In this document: one piece after another, positions 1 through 6,406 of the stretch | How positions within the stretch are numbered: position 1 is the first letter of the stretch | How the letters are laid out: the number at the start of each line of letters is the position of its first letter | Origin: JAWXBR01 sp046595995 | Lineage (GTDB): Bacteria; Bacteroidota; Ignavibacteria; Kapaibacteriales; Kapaibacteriaceae | Direction: 5' to 3' | NCBI GenBank assembly: GCA_046595995.1 | Contig: JBKJNB010000003.1 | Location: 1-34,986, forward strand | Length of the DNA: 34,986 nucleotides | The notes under the pieces: model-generated | What the model was told of the DNA's origin: nothing | Databases searched by the model: none | The model's input: the letters and a program-made list of their open reading frames with translations, nothing else | Translations under genes and position numbers: made by a program

Positions 1-585
1 CATGCTTCGCATAATGTTTAGCAGTCCGCGGAGCACGACGTAAATCGACTTGCCAAGGGGAGACGTTGCCATAACGTTCCGCGCAGCAGCAAAACTTAGC
101 ACGAAGGCAACAGGCACAGCAATGATCGTAGCCATGAAGGCTGTAAACACAGTTTCCATCATTGCGGCCAGTGCTTCGCCAATAATGTCGAACTCTGGAG
201 TGAATAGCGCACTGAAAATTCTTCCAGCCCCTTTCACCCCTTCACCACTAAACAACTCAATAGGGGAGATCTCAGTAACAATCCAGCCGGCCCAAATGGT
301 GAGGACGAGGGCGATCAATCCCTGCGTCGCCTGCGCGGAACGAAGTTTGCCCTGAGGGAGACGTCCGGTTATGAATGAAATTCCCAATGAGGCGTTCATC
401 GCCTGTCCGATAATTGCGTACGTCAAAGAGGCAAAAATCACTGTGAAGTATTCGGAGCCCGTCATCTGCGAAGGCGGCTCGCCAAAAATCATTTCAGGGA
501 TGACAATCCTAAGAAGGATTGCAGCGAGGTACGCAGTAAAGCATAGATCAAGAATGAACGCGGCAACGCGTTGATGTGGCCTCAT
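1..585 (-). CDS. phnE: Phosphonate-type ABC transporter permease PhnE, partial (3' end outside window)
   Basis: Inner-membrane permease of a phosphonate/phosphite-type ABC importer, partner of the PhnC ATPase encoded just upstream. The ATG at 585 overlaps the phnC stop (ATGA), so the two are translationally coupled. The 195 visible codons stay open to the window edge. From about residue 87 the protein looks like PhnE: a membrane segment (LIALVLTIWAGWIV), a linker, then a stretch around residues 135-175 (METVFTAFMATIIAVPVAF, followed by SFAAARN) typical of the binding-protein-dependent permease fold. The EAA loop would lie beyond the window. The first 80 or so residues are extra: two membrane segments opening with an R-x-x-A-x-x-x-D pattern (R6, D13) that resembles an RDD domain. 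The PhnE call is firm; the RDD reading is inference. Confidence 0.82.
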   Translation of the reverse strand, partial: MRPHQRVAAFILDLCFTAYLAAILLRIVIPEMIFGEPPSQMTGSEYFTVIFASLTYAIIGQAMNASLGISFITGRLPQGKLRSAQATQGLIALVLTIWAGWIVTEISPIELFSGEGVKGAGRIFSALFTPEFDIIGEALAAMMETVFTAFMATIIAVPVAFVLSFAAARNVMATSPLGKSIYVVLRGLLNIMRSM

Positions 586-1346
586 CGTATCTCCACCTGC
601 ACAGCATCTTCGCCATAGATGGCTTTAAACCATTCTTCGGTGATAGCGTCGGGAAGCCCGTCAAACACTAACTCGCCGGCACGTAGCGCAAGCACGCGCG
701 TAGCATATTCACGAACAAGCGAGAGGAAGTGAAGGTTGCAGATGACCGTCGTGTGCATCTCCTTGTTGATGCGATCGAGATAGCGCATCACCGAATGTGA
801 TGTTGCTGGGTCTAAGCTTGCAACGGGTTCATCGGCCAAAAGTAATTGTGGCTGTTGCATGAGCGCACGCGCAATTGCCACCCGCTGTTGTTGTCCACCA
901 GATAGGGAGTCTGCCCGGTTCTGCGCCTTCTCTGGTATGCCCGTGATGGTGAGATTGTTCAGTGCGCGCTCGCGTTGTTGCTGGGTGAACGAGCCCGTCA
1001 CAGACTTCCACGTCGGTGTGTCGCCTAAGGCACCATATAGAACGTTCTGCATTACCGAATGCCGAGCGATGAGGTTGAAGTGCTGAAAGATCATGCCAAT
1101 CGACGCGCGATGCTTGCGAAGCGGTTCACCAACAATATGGCTGACATCGTGGGTGTTCAGCAGCACCTGTCCAGAAGTCGGCTCTATCAGTCGGTTGATG
1201 CAACGCAACAGTGTCGACTTTCCGGAACCGCTCAGGCCAATGATGACGAGGAACTCGCCGGCTTCAACGTCAAAACTTACGTTCTTTAGCGCGTGGTAAC
1301 CGTTGGGATACGTGTGACTGAGATTTCGAACTGAGAGCAGCGGCAT
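582..1346 (-). CDS. phnC: Phosphonate-type ABC transporter ATP-binding protein PhnC
   Basis: ATPase that powers the PhnE permease in import of phosphonates or a related oxyanion. The 254-residue protein has a Walker A motif GLSGSGKST (37-45), a Q-loop region at MIFQHF (85-90), the ABC signature LSGGQQQR (148-155), Walker B LLLADEP (168-174) and an H-loop histidine in CNLHFLSL. PhnC features are the long insert between Q-loop and signature and the closing segment with EEWFKAIYGEDA. A TTG start eight codons upstream is possible, but I chose the ATG at 1346 because a TATCTTTG box ends five bases before it. No binding-protein gene (phnD) is visible and may lie beyond the left edge. The substrate cannot be told from sequence. 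Confidence 0.9.
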   Translation of the reverse strand: MPLLSVRNLSHTYPNGYHALKNVSFDVEAGEFLVIIGLSGSGKSTLLRCINRLIEPTSGQVLLNTHDVSHIVGEPLRKHRASIGMIFQHFNLIARHSVMQNVLYGALGDTPTWKSVTGSFTQQQRERALNNLTITGIPEKAQNRADSLSGGQQQRVAIARALMQQPQLLLADEPVASLDPATSHSVMRYLDRINKEMHTTVICNLHFLSLVREYATRVLALRAGELVFDGLPDAITEEWFKAIYGEDAVQVEIR

Positions 1347-1351
1347 GGCGG

Positions 1352-1359
1352 CAAAGATA
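1352..1359 (-). promoter_or_regulatory. Bacteroidota-type -7 box (TATCTTTG) for phnC
   Basis: TATCTTTG on the minus strand matches TAnnTTTG and ends five bases before the phnC ATG, so transcription would begin at or next to the start codon. No -33 TTG is seen at the usual distance. Confidence 0.5.
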
Positions 1360-1381
1360 GGCCCCACCAAACGATCGTCGC

Positions 1382-1729
1382 CTAGACGTAACCGTCAAGC
1401 CATTCCCAGGTTGCGAGTCCAAGTACGACTACTAACACGAAACCACCGGCGGCGACTACAGACTCGGAAGGATTGATTGAGAAGTCGACCGTCGAGCTTC
1501 CGGCCAACATGCTCAAGACAAGGGCGATTGCGCTGCTAAAGACCACGATACCAGACCACAATGCAATGGTGGCGAAGCGCCTTATTCGTCGCACCGAAGC
1601 GATACTCTTATCAGAAACCGAACGGACTACCCGTTGCCGAAAGTCGGGCGATGTCGTAATAGCGGACGCTGCCCGAATACGAGCCCGCAGCCATTCCTCA
1701 TCTGATTTATCTATTCGTTGTTCAGCCAT
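1382..1729 (-). CDS. Small membrane protein coupled to an ECF sigma factor (possible anti-sigma)
   Basis: I do not recognise this 115-residue protein by family. A charged, probably cytoplasmic N-terminus of about 50 residues (MAEQRIDKSDEEWLRARI and on) is followed by two membrane segments, about residues 52-77 (ALWSGIVVFSSAIALVLSML) and 91-110 (AAGGFVLVVVLGLATW). Its ATG lies inside the last codons of the ECF sigma gene, a 19-base overlap, so it is translationally coupled to the sigma factor. A cytoplasmic head plus membrane anchor encoded right after an ECF sigma gene is the usual arrangement of an anti-sigma factor. That role is inferred from position and topology only; no zinc-binding anti-sigma motif is visible. 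Confidence 0.7.
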   Translation of the reverse strand: MAEQRIDKSDEEWLRARIRAASAITTSPDFRQRVVRSVSDKSIASVRRIRRFATIALWSGIVVFSSAIALVLSMLAGSSTVDFSINPSESVVAAGGFVLVVVLGLATWEWLDGYV

Positions 1730-2304
1730 GATTCAAGATCCGGAATTTTCTGGAGTAAAGCTTTTTGCAAGGTTTGTCGACCACGATTTAGCCGAGTTTT
1801 CACCGTGCCTAATGGCAAGCCGGTTATCATCACAATCTCATCGTAACTGCGCTCCTGTACGTAGAAGAGATCCATGATTGCCGAATACAGAGGCGGCATC
1901 GCCGACAGCTCTTGGTTAATTGTTCGTTCAACAACTACTGAGTCTAACGCAGTCAGATCAAAGTTTCCAAGGTCACCGGCAAGATCGTCATCGTCGAGTT
2001 GGGTAAGGGGCTGCGTTCTGCTTTGTTTCTTTAGTACGTTAAGACACGTCGTGTAAACAATGCGATAGAACCATGTAGAGAACGATGCATCGTGTCTAAA
2101 CGTTGCAAGCGCGGTGTACGCTTTAACAAAAGACTCCTGTAATGCATCCTCGGCGTCCTGCTGATTCTTCAACAGCCTTATAGACAGCGAGAGTGCTTTG
2201 TCCTTGTATCGATCGACGAGCTCACCGAATGCAGGTGCATCGCCGCTGCGGACACGTCGCACGACTTCTTCGTCACTTGCATTTCGATGGTCTTGCATTG
2301 GCAT
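1711..2304 (-). CDS. RNA polymerase sigma factor, ECF (sigma-70 family) type
   Basis: Alternative sigma factor that would direct RNA polymerase to a small regulon. The 197-residue protein has region 2 at about residues 20-85 (FGELVDRYKDKALSLSIRLL, DAEDALQESFVKAY, FSTWFYRIVYTTCLNVLKK), a variable acidic linker, and region 4 at about 135-180 (MPPLYSAIMDLFYVQERSYD, GLPLGTVKTRLNRGRQTLQ), the helix-turn-helix that reads the -35 element. A TTG five codons upstream is an alternative start; I chose the ATG at 2304, and a second ATG follows two codons later. Its 3' end overlaps the small membrane protein gene. A repeated TGAAACCC element upstream may be its own promoter. The signal it responds to is unknown. 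Confidence 0.93.
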   Translation of the reverse strand: MPMQDHRNASDEEVVRRVRSGDAPAFGELVDRYKDKALSLSIRLLKNQQDAEDALQESFVKAYTALATFRHDASFSTWFYRIVYTTCLNVLKKQSRTQPLTQLDDDDLAGDLGNFDLTALDSVVVERTINQELSAMPPLYSAIMDLFYVQERSYDEIVMITGLPLGTVKTRLNRGRQTLQKALLQKIPDLESWLNNE

Positions 2305-2329
2305 TGCTTTCGACAACAATACGGTCTTA

Positions 2330-2367
2330 GGGTTTCAATGCGACCTGTTCGGGTTTCAGTGAAACCC
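2330..2367. promoter_or_regulatory. Three-copy GGGTTTCA element (direct repeat plus dyad) upstream of the ECF sigma gene
   Basis: GGGTTTCA occurs at 2330-2337 and 2351-2358, exactly 21 bases apart, and its reverse complement TGAAACCC at 2360-2367 makes a perfect 8-1-8 dyad with the second copy. On the minus strand, the TGAAACC copy nearest the sigma gene lies about 16 bases before GTCGAA and resembles a GAAAC-type ECF -35 element with a -10, which would mean autoregulation. Two helical turns between sites also fits a regulator binding one face of the DNA. This is seen in the sequence; function is inferred. Confidence 0.5.
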
Positions 2368-2465
2368 TGTTCGCATCATGTTGTCCAAAACGGCACACGA
2401 GAAAAGCAACAACGACAACAACAACAATCCAATAGCAACGAACCAAATAGCAAAGGATCGATACC

Positions 2466-3005
2466 GTGGCACAGAAAGAAACACCCATACCATCAGCACC
2501 TTCTGCTCCGATCGCACAAACCGATAGTGCGATTGCGCAACTCCAGCGTGAACACGGCGGGGATTCGTACCACCGGTTCAAACTCGATTCAATGACAGCA
2601 GCGAATCGTCATGATATCGCAATGGCACAGGTTGACGAGGATTTTTCGGTCCCTGTAATAATTGAGGTATTCATCCCGATAGTCGCAATCCTCGGCGCTT
2701 TCTGGATTGTCTACAAGTCGATCGAGGCAAAACGAGCGATTAAACTTGCGCTGATCGAAAAAGGCATGGATGCGTCGGCACTTGCTGAACCCAAGAATGA
2801 GAATTCAAAGAAGTATTCGGCGCTGCGGTACGGACTCCTGCTGTGCGGACTCGGACTGGGTCTCATCGTTGGTATGACTGCCAGTCCGTTCTTCGGCTTG
2901 AGGGATGACAGCGCTGTGTTATTTACTCTTGCATCTGCAACACTTGGCGGAGGGCTAGGTATGGTGGCATATCACCTCATGGTCCGCGGCACTGACCAGA
3001 AGTAG
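2466..3005 (+). CDS. DUF6249-like membrane protein divergent from the ECF sigma gene
   Basis: A 179-residue membrane protein. About 60 soluble, Ala/Gln-rich residues precede a membrane segment at about 61-85 (IIEVFIPIVAILGAFWIVYK), a basic loop (EAKRAIKLALIEKGMDASAL) and two further membrane segments at about 120-140 and 148-170. The order of a segment with FIPIVAIL, then a loop with LALIEKGMD, resembles DUF6249 proteins, which in Bacteroidota often sit beside ECF sigma/anti-sigma pairs, as here. The start is GTG with AAAGGA about eight bases upstream; no ATG precedes the hydrophobic part at a sensible place. The leader (2400-2460) is CAA-rich with two AATAGCAA copies, so probably unstructured. 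It is likely part of the sigma system, but its biochemical role is unknown. Confidence 0.75.
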   Translation: MAQKETPIPSAPSAPIAQTDSAIAQLQREHGGDSYHRFKLDSMTAANRHDIAMAQVDEDFSVPVIIEVFIPIVAILGAFWIVYKSIEAKRAIKLALIEKGMDASALAEPKNENSKKYSALRYGLLLCGLGLGLIVGMTASPFFGLRDDSAVLFTLASATLGGGLGMVAYHLMVRGTDQK

Positions 3006-3057
3006 CTTCCAGAGGGAACGGACGGTGCATAGCGTACGTAGCGTATCTTATTGCGCT

Positions 3058-3747
3058 ATGCGACTACTACTATTCGATATCGACGGAACACTGCTACGCC
3101 TTCGAGGTGGCATAGGTCGGCGCGTGTTCATCGACGCTTTTCAGACAGCAATGAACGTTGATGTGACTTCGGCACTGAATAATATGTCGTTCTCAGGCCG
3201 GACGGACCGTAATCTCGTCGCAGAGATCGCCAGCCGCTCCGGGCTCAGCGCACAATCAACGGATGACGCGTGGCATGCTCTGAAGTACGTAATGGAAGAT
3301 CGAGCGCAATCCTGGATCGTGCCAGATGCTGTCGAAGTGATGCCAGGAGCAAACGACCTGTTATCAAGCCTCAGCAAACAAAACGTGACATTCGGTCTTG
3401 TCACTGGAAACGTCCGAAGTATCGCCTTCCGAAAGCTTGAGGCCGCAGGCCTATCCTCTTATTTCCTCGAAGGTGCATTCGGATGCGAAGACCCTGACCG
3501 TAATCAACTTCCTCCGAAGGCTGTGTCGCGCCTGAATACCCTACATGGCACCAGTTATGCACATTCAGACGCCGTTATTATCGGCGATGCCCCTCAGGAT
3601 GTTGAATGTGCGAAGGCGAATGGCATCCGGTGTGTAGGGGTAGCAACCGGACAACACACGTCGGACGAATTGACAAAGTGCGGCGCCGATGCTGTGCTCG
3701 AATCCTTTCGGGACGTGCACCGGTCTGCGGTCACGATACTCGCCTGA
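3058..3747 (+). CDS. HAD-superfamily hydrolase, phosphoglycolate phosphatase-like
   Basis: Cytosolic phosphatase of the haloacid dehalogenase family, 229 residues. Motif I is DIDGT with nucleophile D7 and general acid D9; motif II is LVTGNVRS with the conserved Thr; the motif III lysine lies in PPKAV; motif IV is IIGDAPQDVECAKANG with the metal-binding Asp. The helical cap between motifs I and II resembles phosphoglycolate phosphatases (Gph), but the substrate cannot be fixed from sequence. Eleven upstream codons are open in frame; I chose the ATG at 3058 because the protein then begins MRLLLFDIDG as in the family. A partial TATCTTAT box ends six bases before this ATG. cmk and ispH follow on the same strand. 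Confidence 0.88.
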   Translation: MRLLLFDIDGTLLRLRGGIGRRVFIDAFQTAMNVDVTSALNNMSFSGRTDRNLVAEIASRSGLSAQSTDDAWHALKYVMEDRAQSWIVPDAVEVMPGANDLLSSLSKQNVTFGLVTGNVRSIAFRKLEAAGLSSYFLEGAFGCEDPDRNQLPPKAVSRLNTLHGTSYAHSDAVIIGDAPQDVECAKANGIRCVGVATGQHTSDELTKCGADAVLESFRDVHRSAVTILA

Positions 3748-3755
3748 TGCCCACG

Positions 3756-3763
3756 TATCTTTG
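3756..3763 (+). promoter_or_regulatory. Bacteroidota-type -7 box (TATCTTTG) for cmk
   Basis: TATCTTTG matches TAnnTTTG and lies five bases before the cmk ATG, the same spacing as at phnC. This places the likely transcription start on the start codon. No clear -33 element is seen. Confidence 0.55.
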
Positions 3764-3768
3764 CTTAT

Positions 3769-4473
3769 ATGGCAAAGCTGATCATTGTAACCATTGACGG
3801 ACCTGCGGGCGCAGGTAAGTCTAGTACTGCTCGTCTCGTGGCCGAACGCCTCGGCTATCTGTATATCGACACTGGTGCGATGTACAGAGCTGTGACTCTT
3901 GCGGCTATTCGCAATGGTGTAGCGTTCGACAACGAGCACCTCGATGACTTGGTTCATCACGCAGAGATTGAACTAATCTATACCCCACTAGGACAGCGCA
4001 CACTTCTGAATGGCGAGGACGTGAGTGAAGCCATTCGACATGGTGACGTTACCAGCAACGTTAGTGCTGTAAGCGCCATTGCTGCCGTTCGTCACATGCT
4101 TGTTGCCAAGCAACGCGCTATGGGTCAAGGCGGGGGAGTTGTGATGGACGGCCGTGACATCGGCTCTGTCGTGTTTCCTAATGCTGAAGTAAAAATCTAT
4201 CTCGTGGCAGCTCTAGAAGAGCGCATTCGCCGGAGAACTGCAGAAATGCAGAGTAAGGGCTACGCACTTAGTCCCGAAGACATTCGTCATCAGATTGTTC
4301 AACGCGATGACACGGACTCGCATCGCGCGGAAAGCCCCTTAGTCAAGCCCCCTGACGCGATCGAAGTTGACACAACGTCACTCGCAATCGATGAGCAGGT
4401 TGATCGCATTCTCGAAGCGGTTGCCAGTTATCACCGCACGCACGACGTTGTCGCCAATAACGGCAATCATTAA
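3769..4473 (+). CDS. cmk: Cytidylate kinase
   Basis: Phosphorylates CMP and dCMP to the diphosphates with ATP, in pyrimidine salvage. The 234-residue protein has the P-loop GPAGAGKSS (11-19), the nucleotide-binding segment YIDTGAMYRAVT, the Cmk-specific VVMDGRDIGSVVFP, and a lid region rich in arginine (LEERIRRRTAEMQ) followed by IVQRDDTDSHRAESPL with the conserved R-D and S-R contacts to CMP. Length is normal for the long bacterial Cmk type. ispH follows after 32 bases; a cmk-ispH neighbourhood is common in Bacteroidota and Chlorobiota. A TATCTTTG box lies just before the ATG. Confidence 0.96.
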   Translation: MAKLIIVTIDGPAGAGKSSTARLVAERLGYLYIDTGAMYRAVTLAAIRNGVAFDNEHLDDLVHHAEIELIYTPLGQRTLLNGEDVSEAIRHGDVTSNVSAVSAIAAVRHMLVAKQRAMGQGGGVVMDGRDIGSVVFPNAEVKIYLVAALEERIRRRTAEMQSKGYALSPEDIRHQIVQRDDTDSHRAESPLVKPPDAIEVDTTSLAIDEQVDRILEAVASYHRTHDVVANNGNH

Positions 4474-4505
4474 CACCGACGGTTCGCACACTCAAAGTAT
4501 CATTC

Positions 4506-5423
4506 ATGAATGTCACGATCGATAAAAACAGCGGTTTTTGCTGGGGCGTAGTTCGCACAGTACGAATTGCCGAAGATCAACTTGCAGCTTTGCGTGAGAC
4601 GCGAAATGTGTACGTACTCGGACCGATTATTCATAACCCTAAAGAAATTGAAAGGTTAGAAGCCAAGGGTCTTAAGACGATATCTGTGAATGACTTTGAA
4701 TCATTGGCGAACCAGGGCGTGAAGGTCATCGTGCGCGCGCATGGCGAACCGCCGGAAACATATCGTCTTGCATGGAAGAACGGCATTGAAATCATCGATG
4801 CAACGTGTCCAGTCGTTACAAAGCTGCAAGAGCGCGTCCGCAAGTTCTACGAGCAGGGCTTTCAGATTATCGTGTTCGGAAAGAAAGACCACGCCGAAGT
4901 GTTAGGCGTGCGAGGTGTAGTGAACGACGAGGCCATTGTTGTAAAGTCAGTGGAAGAAGCGCTCGCGCAGGTCGACCTCACGCGAAGAACAGTGTTGTTC
5001 TCACAAACCACCATGGACAGGCCGACCTTTGTTGCGATTCGCGACGCACTTAAGGCGCGCGTTGTCGAACTGGTCGTCGACACAATGGAGGACATCGCCA
5101 CAGAGTTTCATGCAAAGGACACCATCTGCGGTCAGGTGTCGGGCAGGGAAGATCAGCTTGCAGCGTTCGCACGCTCACAAGACGTTGTCATTTTTGCCGC
5201 CGGTCGTGCAAGCTCGAATGGCAAGGTGTTGTTTGATATCGCACATGCTTCGAATCCACGCACCTACTTTATCGAAGACATAACGGACATCAAACCAGAA
5301 TGGCTTGAAGGTGCCGTGAACGTTGGTATCAGTGGCGCGACCAGTACGCCGCAGTGGTTTATGGAGGCAATCAGGGACTACCTTCTTAATAATTCCGTAA
5401 TTTTGTCTTCAACAGGCACGTAG
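4506..5423 (+). CDS. ispH: 4-hydroxy-3-methylbut-2-enyl diphosphate reductase
   Basis: Last enzyme of the MEP isoprenoid pathway: reduces HMBPP to IPP and DMAPP using a [4Fe-4S] cluster. The three cluster cysteines are C12 (NSGFCWGV), C101 (DATCPVV) and C208 (KDTICGQV). Substrate-contacting motifs are also present: GPIIHNPKEIERL (H43), VRAHGEPP (H79), KKDHAEVLG, SQTTM, GRASSNGK and ISGATSTPQW. At 305 residues it is full length and complete, so this organism probably makes isoprenoids by the MEP route. The start gives the family-like MNVTIDKNSGFCWG. The 3' end contains the likely promoter of the following ssrA gene. Confidence 0.96.
   Translation: MNVTIDKNSGFCWGVVRTVRIAEDQLAALRETRNVYVLGPIIHNPKEIERLEAKGLKTISVNDFESLANQGVKVIVRAHGEPPETYRLAWKNGIEIIDATCPVVTKLQERVRKFYEQGFQIIVFGKKDHAEVLGVRGVVNDEAIVVKSVEEALAQVDLTRRTVLFSQTTMDRPTFVAIRDALKARVVELVVDTMEDIATEFHAKDTICGQVSGREDQLAAFARSQDVVIFAAGRASSNGKVLFDIAHASNPRTYFIEDITDIKPEWLEGAVNVGISGATSTPQWFMEAIRDYLLNNSVILSSTGT
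5398..5405 (+). promoter_or_regulatory. Bacteroidota-type -7 box (TAATTTTG) for ssrA
   Basis: TAATTTTG matches TAnnTTTG exactly and lies inside the last codons of ispH, 26 bases before the mature tmRNA 5' end. A start near 5410 would leave a leader of about 20 bases for RNase P to remove. Confidence 0.45.
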
Positions 5424-5431
5424 AGAAATTT

Positions 5432-5795
5432 GGGGATGTACCGGTTTCGACGGAGTGCTGATGATCTCGAAGACTCGTGTCGAGCTACGCTGGTGGAGCT
5501 CGTTAATACAACCGGCGAACAACAACAGGCGATAACTTCGGTTATCGCATGGCTGCTTAACTTAAGTAACCATGCCATCGGACGGATGATTGCCTATCGT
5601 CCTCTTCTCCGGTGACGCACTCAGATAGGCTGGCGCAATGCTGTGCATCAGGGCAAAGCGCGAGAAACCTCTGATGCTGGCAATCGGGCACCTGTCGATC
5701 GGTAACCCCGGCTGCGAGACAAAGTAGATCGAAGACACACGTGATATGCTTCGGTGATTCCATTTCGGACCCGGGTTCGACTCCCGGCATCTCCA
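5432..5795 (+). ncRNA. ssrA: Transfer-messenger RNA (tmRNA)
   Basis: Rescues stalled ribosomes and tags the nascent peptide for proteolysis. The 5' end GGGGATGTACCGGTTTCGAC is the classic tmRNA start and pairs with the 3' CATCTCC (5788-5794) as a seven-pair acceptor stem with one G-U. The 3' end carries a T-arm with GGGTTCGACTCCC (about 5773-5785). A discriminator A at 5795 follows and CCA is not encoded (the next bases are CTC), so it must be added. Length is about 364 nt, a normal one-piece tmRNA. The resume frame lies at 5528-5560. The gene follows ispH directly and ends in a strong hairpin terminator. SmpB is not in the window. Confidence 0.96.
5528..5560 (+). other. tmRNA proteolysis tag reading frame (GDNFGYRMAA, stop TAA)
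   Basis: Of the three frames after the A-rich single-stranded stretch, only this one closes quickly with a degron-like end: GGC GAT AAC TTC GGT TAT CGC ATG GCT GCT TAA. The tag GDNFGYRMAA aligns position by position with the Chlorobium tag as I recall it (ADDYSYAMAA). It keeps the terminal Met-Ala-Ala but has Arg where Ala is usual. The exact resume codon (Gly here) is inferred. Confidence 0.8.
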
Positions 5796-5798
5796 CTC

Positions 5799-5846
5799 AA
5801 CACCACATGCAACGGCAGCATACCGAGCGTGTGGTGTTTTCGTTTT
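5799..5846 (+). terminator. Rho-independent terminator of ssrA
   Basis: A 12-pair stem (AACACCACATGC at 5799-5810 with GCGTGTGGTGTT at 5827-5838, one G-U pair) encloses a 16-base loop and runs into TTCGTTTT. Confidence 0.88.
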
Positions 5847-5884
5847 AATGATAACACCGCTTATTCGGTTATTCCGATCTAACC

Positions 5885-6355
5885 ATGCCCATCGTTCTCC
5901 GAATTGCAACAGAAGCAGACGCGCCAGAAATTGCACTGCTTCTTAGACATACCATGCGGCACAACATGCCCTATTTGCCTGATGTTCATACACCAGACGA
6001 GGATGTAGGATACATAAAGAATTCTGTGTTAAAAGAGTTGAACGTGGTTGTAGCCGACGATGCCGGCATCGTAGTTGGTTTCTGTGCTTTCAAAGAGGGA
6101 TCGCTCGACCATCTGTACATCCATCCGGACTATCAACGTAAGGGGCTCGGTGCGCAATTGCTTGAGCGCGCTAAACACGGCAACGGTCTTCTACGCCTTT
6201 GGGTCTTCCAGAAAAACCACAACGCAAGATCGTTCTACGAACAGCACGGCTTTACGCTGGAGCACACCACAGATGGTACGTCGAACGAGCAACAAGAACC
6301 GGACGCTTGTTATTTCTGGCGCAAGAGCATCCAAGATCAGCCAGAGTTCGTATAG
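5885..6355 (+). CDS. GNAT-family N-acetyltransferase
   Basis: Transfers an acyl group from acetyl-CoA to an unknown amine. The 156-residue protein has the GNAT fold in order: N-terminal strand and helix (IVLRIATEADAPEIALLL), central strands (NVVVADDAGIVVGFCAFKEG), motif A with the pyrophosphate-binding loop (LDHLYIHPDYQRKGLGAQLL, about 75-94), and motif B (LRLWVFQKNHNARSFYEQHG, about 103-122) typical of small-molecule or protein acetyltransferases. The C-terminus (ACYFWRKS) is the usual final strand. It stands alone between the ssrA terminator and the GH57 gene. The substrate cannot be predicted. Confidence 0.9.
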   Translation: MPIVLRIATEADAPEIALLLRHTMRHNMPYLPDVHTPDEDVGYIKNSVLKELNVVVADDAGIVVGFCAFKEGSLDHLYIHPDYQRKGLGAQLLERAKHGNGLLRLWVFQKNHNARSFYEQHGFTLEHTTDGTSNEQQEPDACYFWRKSIQDQPEFV

Positions 6356-6394
6356 AGTGTTGTAGACAAAGGGACCGTGTTCACAATAGACTTG

Positions 6395-6402
6395 TAATTT
6401 TA
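6395..6402 (+). promoter_or_regulatory. Near-consensus -7 box (TAATTTTA) for the GH57 gene
   Basis: TAATTTTA differs from TAnnTTTG only in its last base and ends four bases before the GH57 ATG, the same near-leaderless geometry seen at phnC and cmk. Confidence 0.35.
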
Positions 6403-6406
6403 CGAG

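Noticed and set aside
50..574. Two plus-strand open frames at the left edge
   Set aside because: They are antisense to phnE, which reads cleanly on the minus strand, is coupled to phnC by ATGA, and has clear permease features.
5760..5795. Apparent tRNA 3' half (T-arm and acceptor)
   Set aside because: No D-arm or anticodon arm is nearby; it pairs with 5432-5438 and is the tRNA-like end of tmRNA.
5557..5936. Minus-strand frames over the ssrA 3' half, with peptides such as CRESNPGP and GSRTRVRNG
   Set aside because: These are the well-known false peptides from the antisense of a tRNA-like T-arm; the RNA gene explains the sequence.
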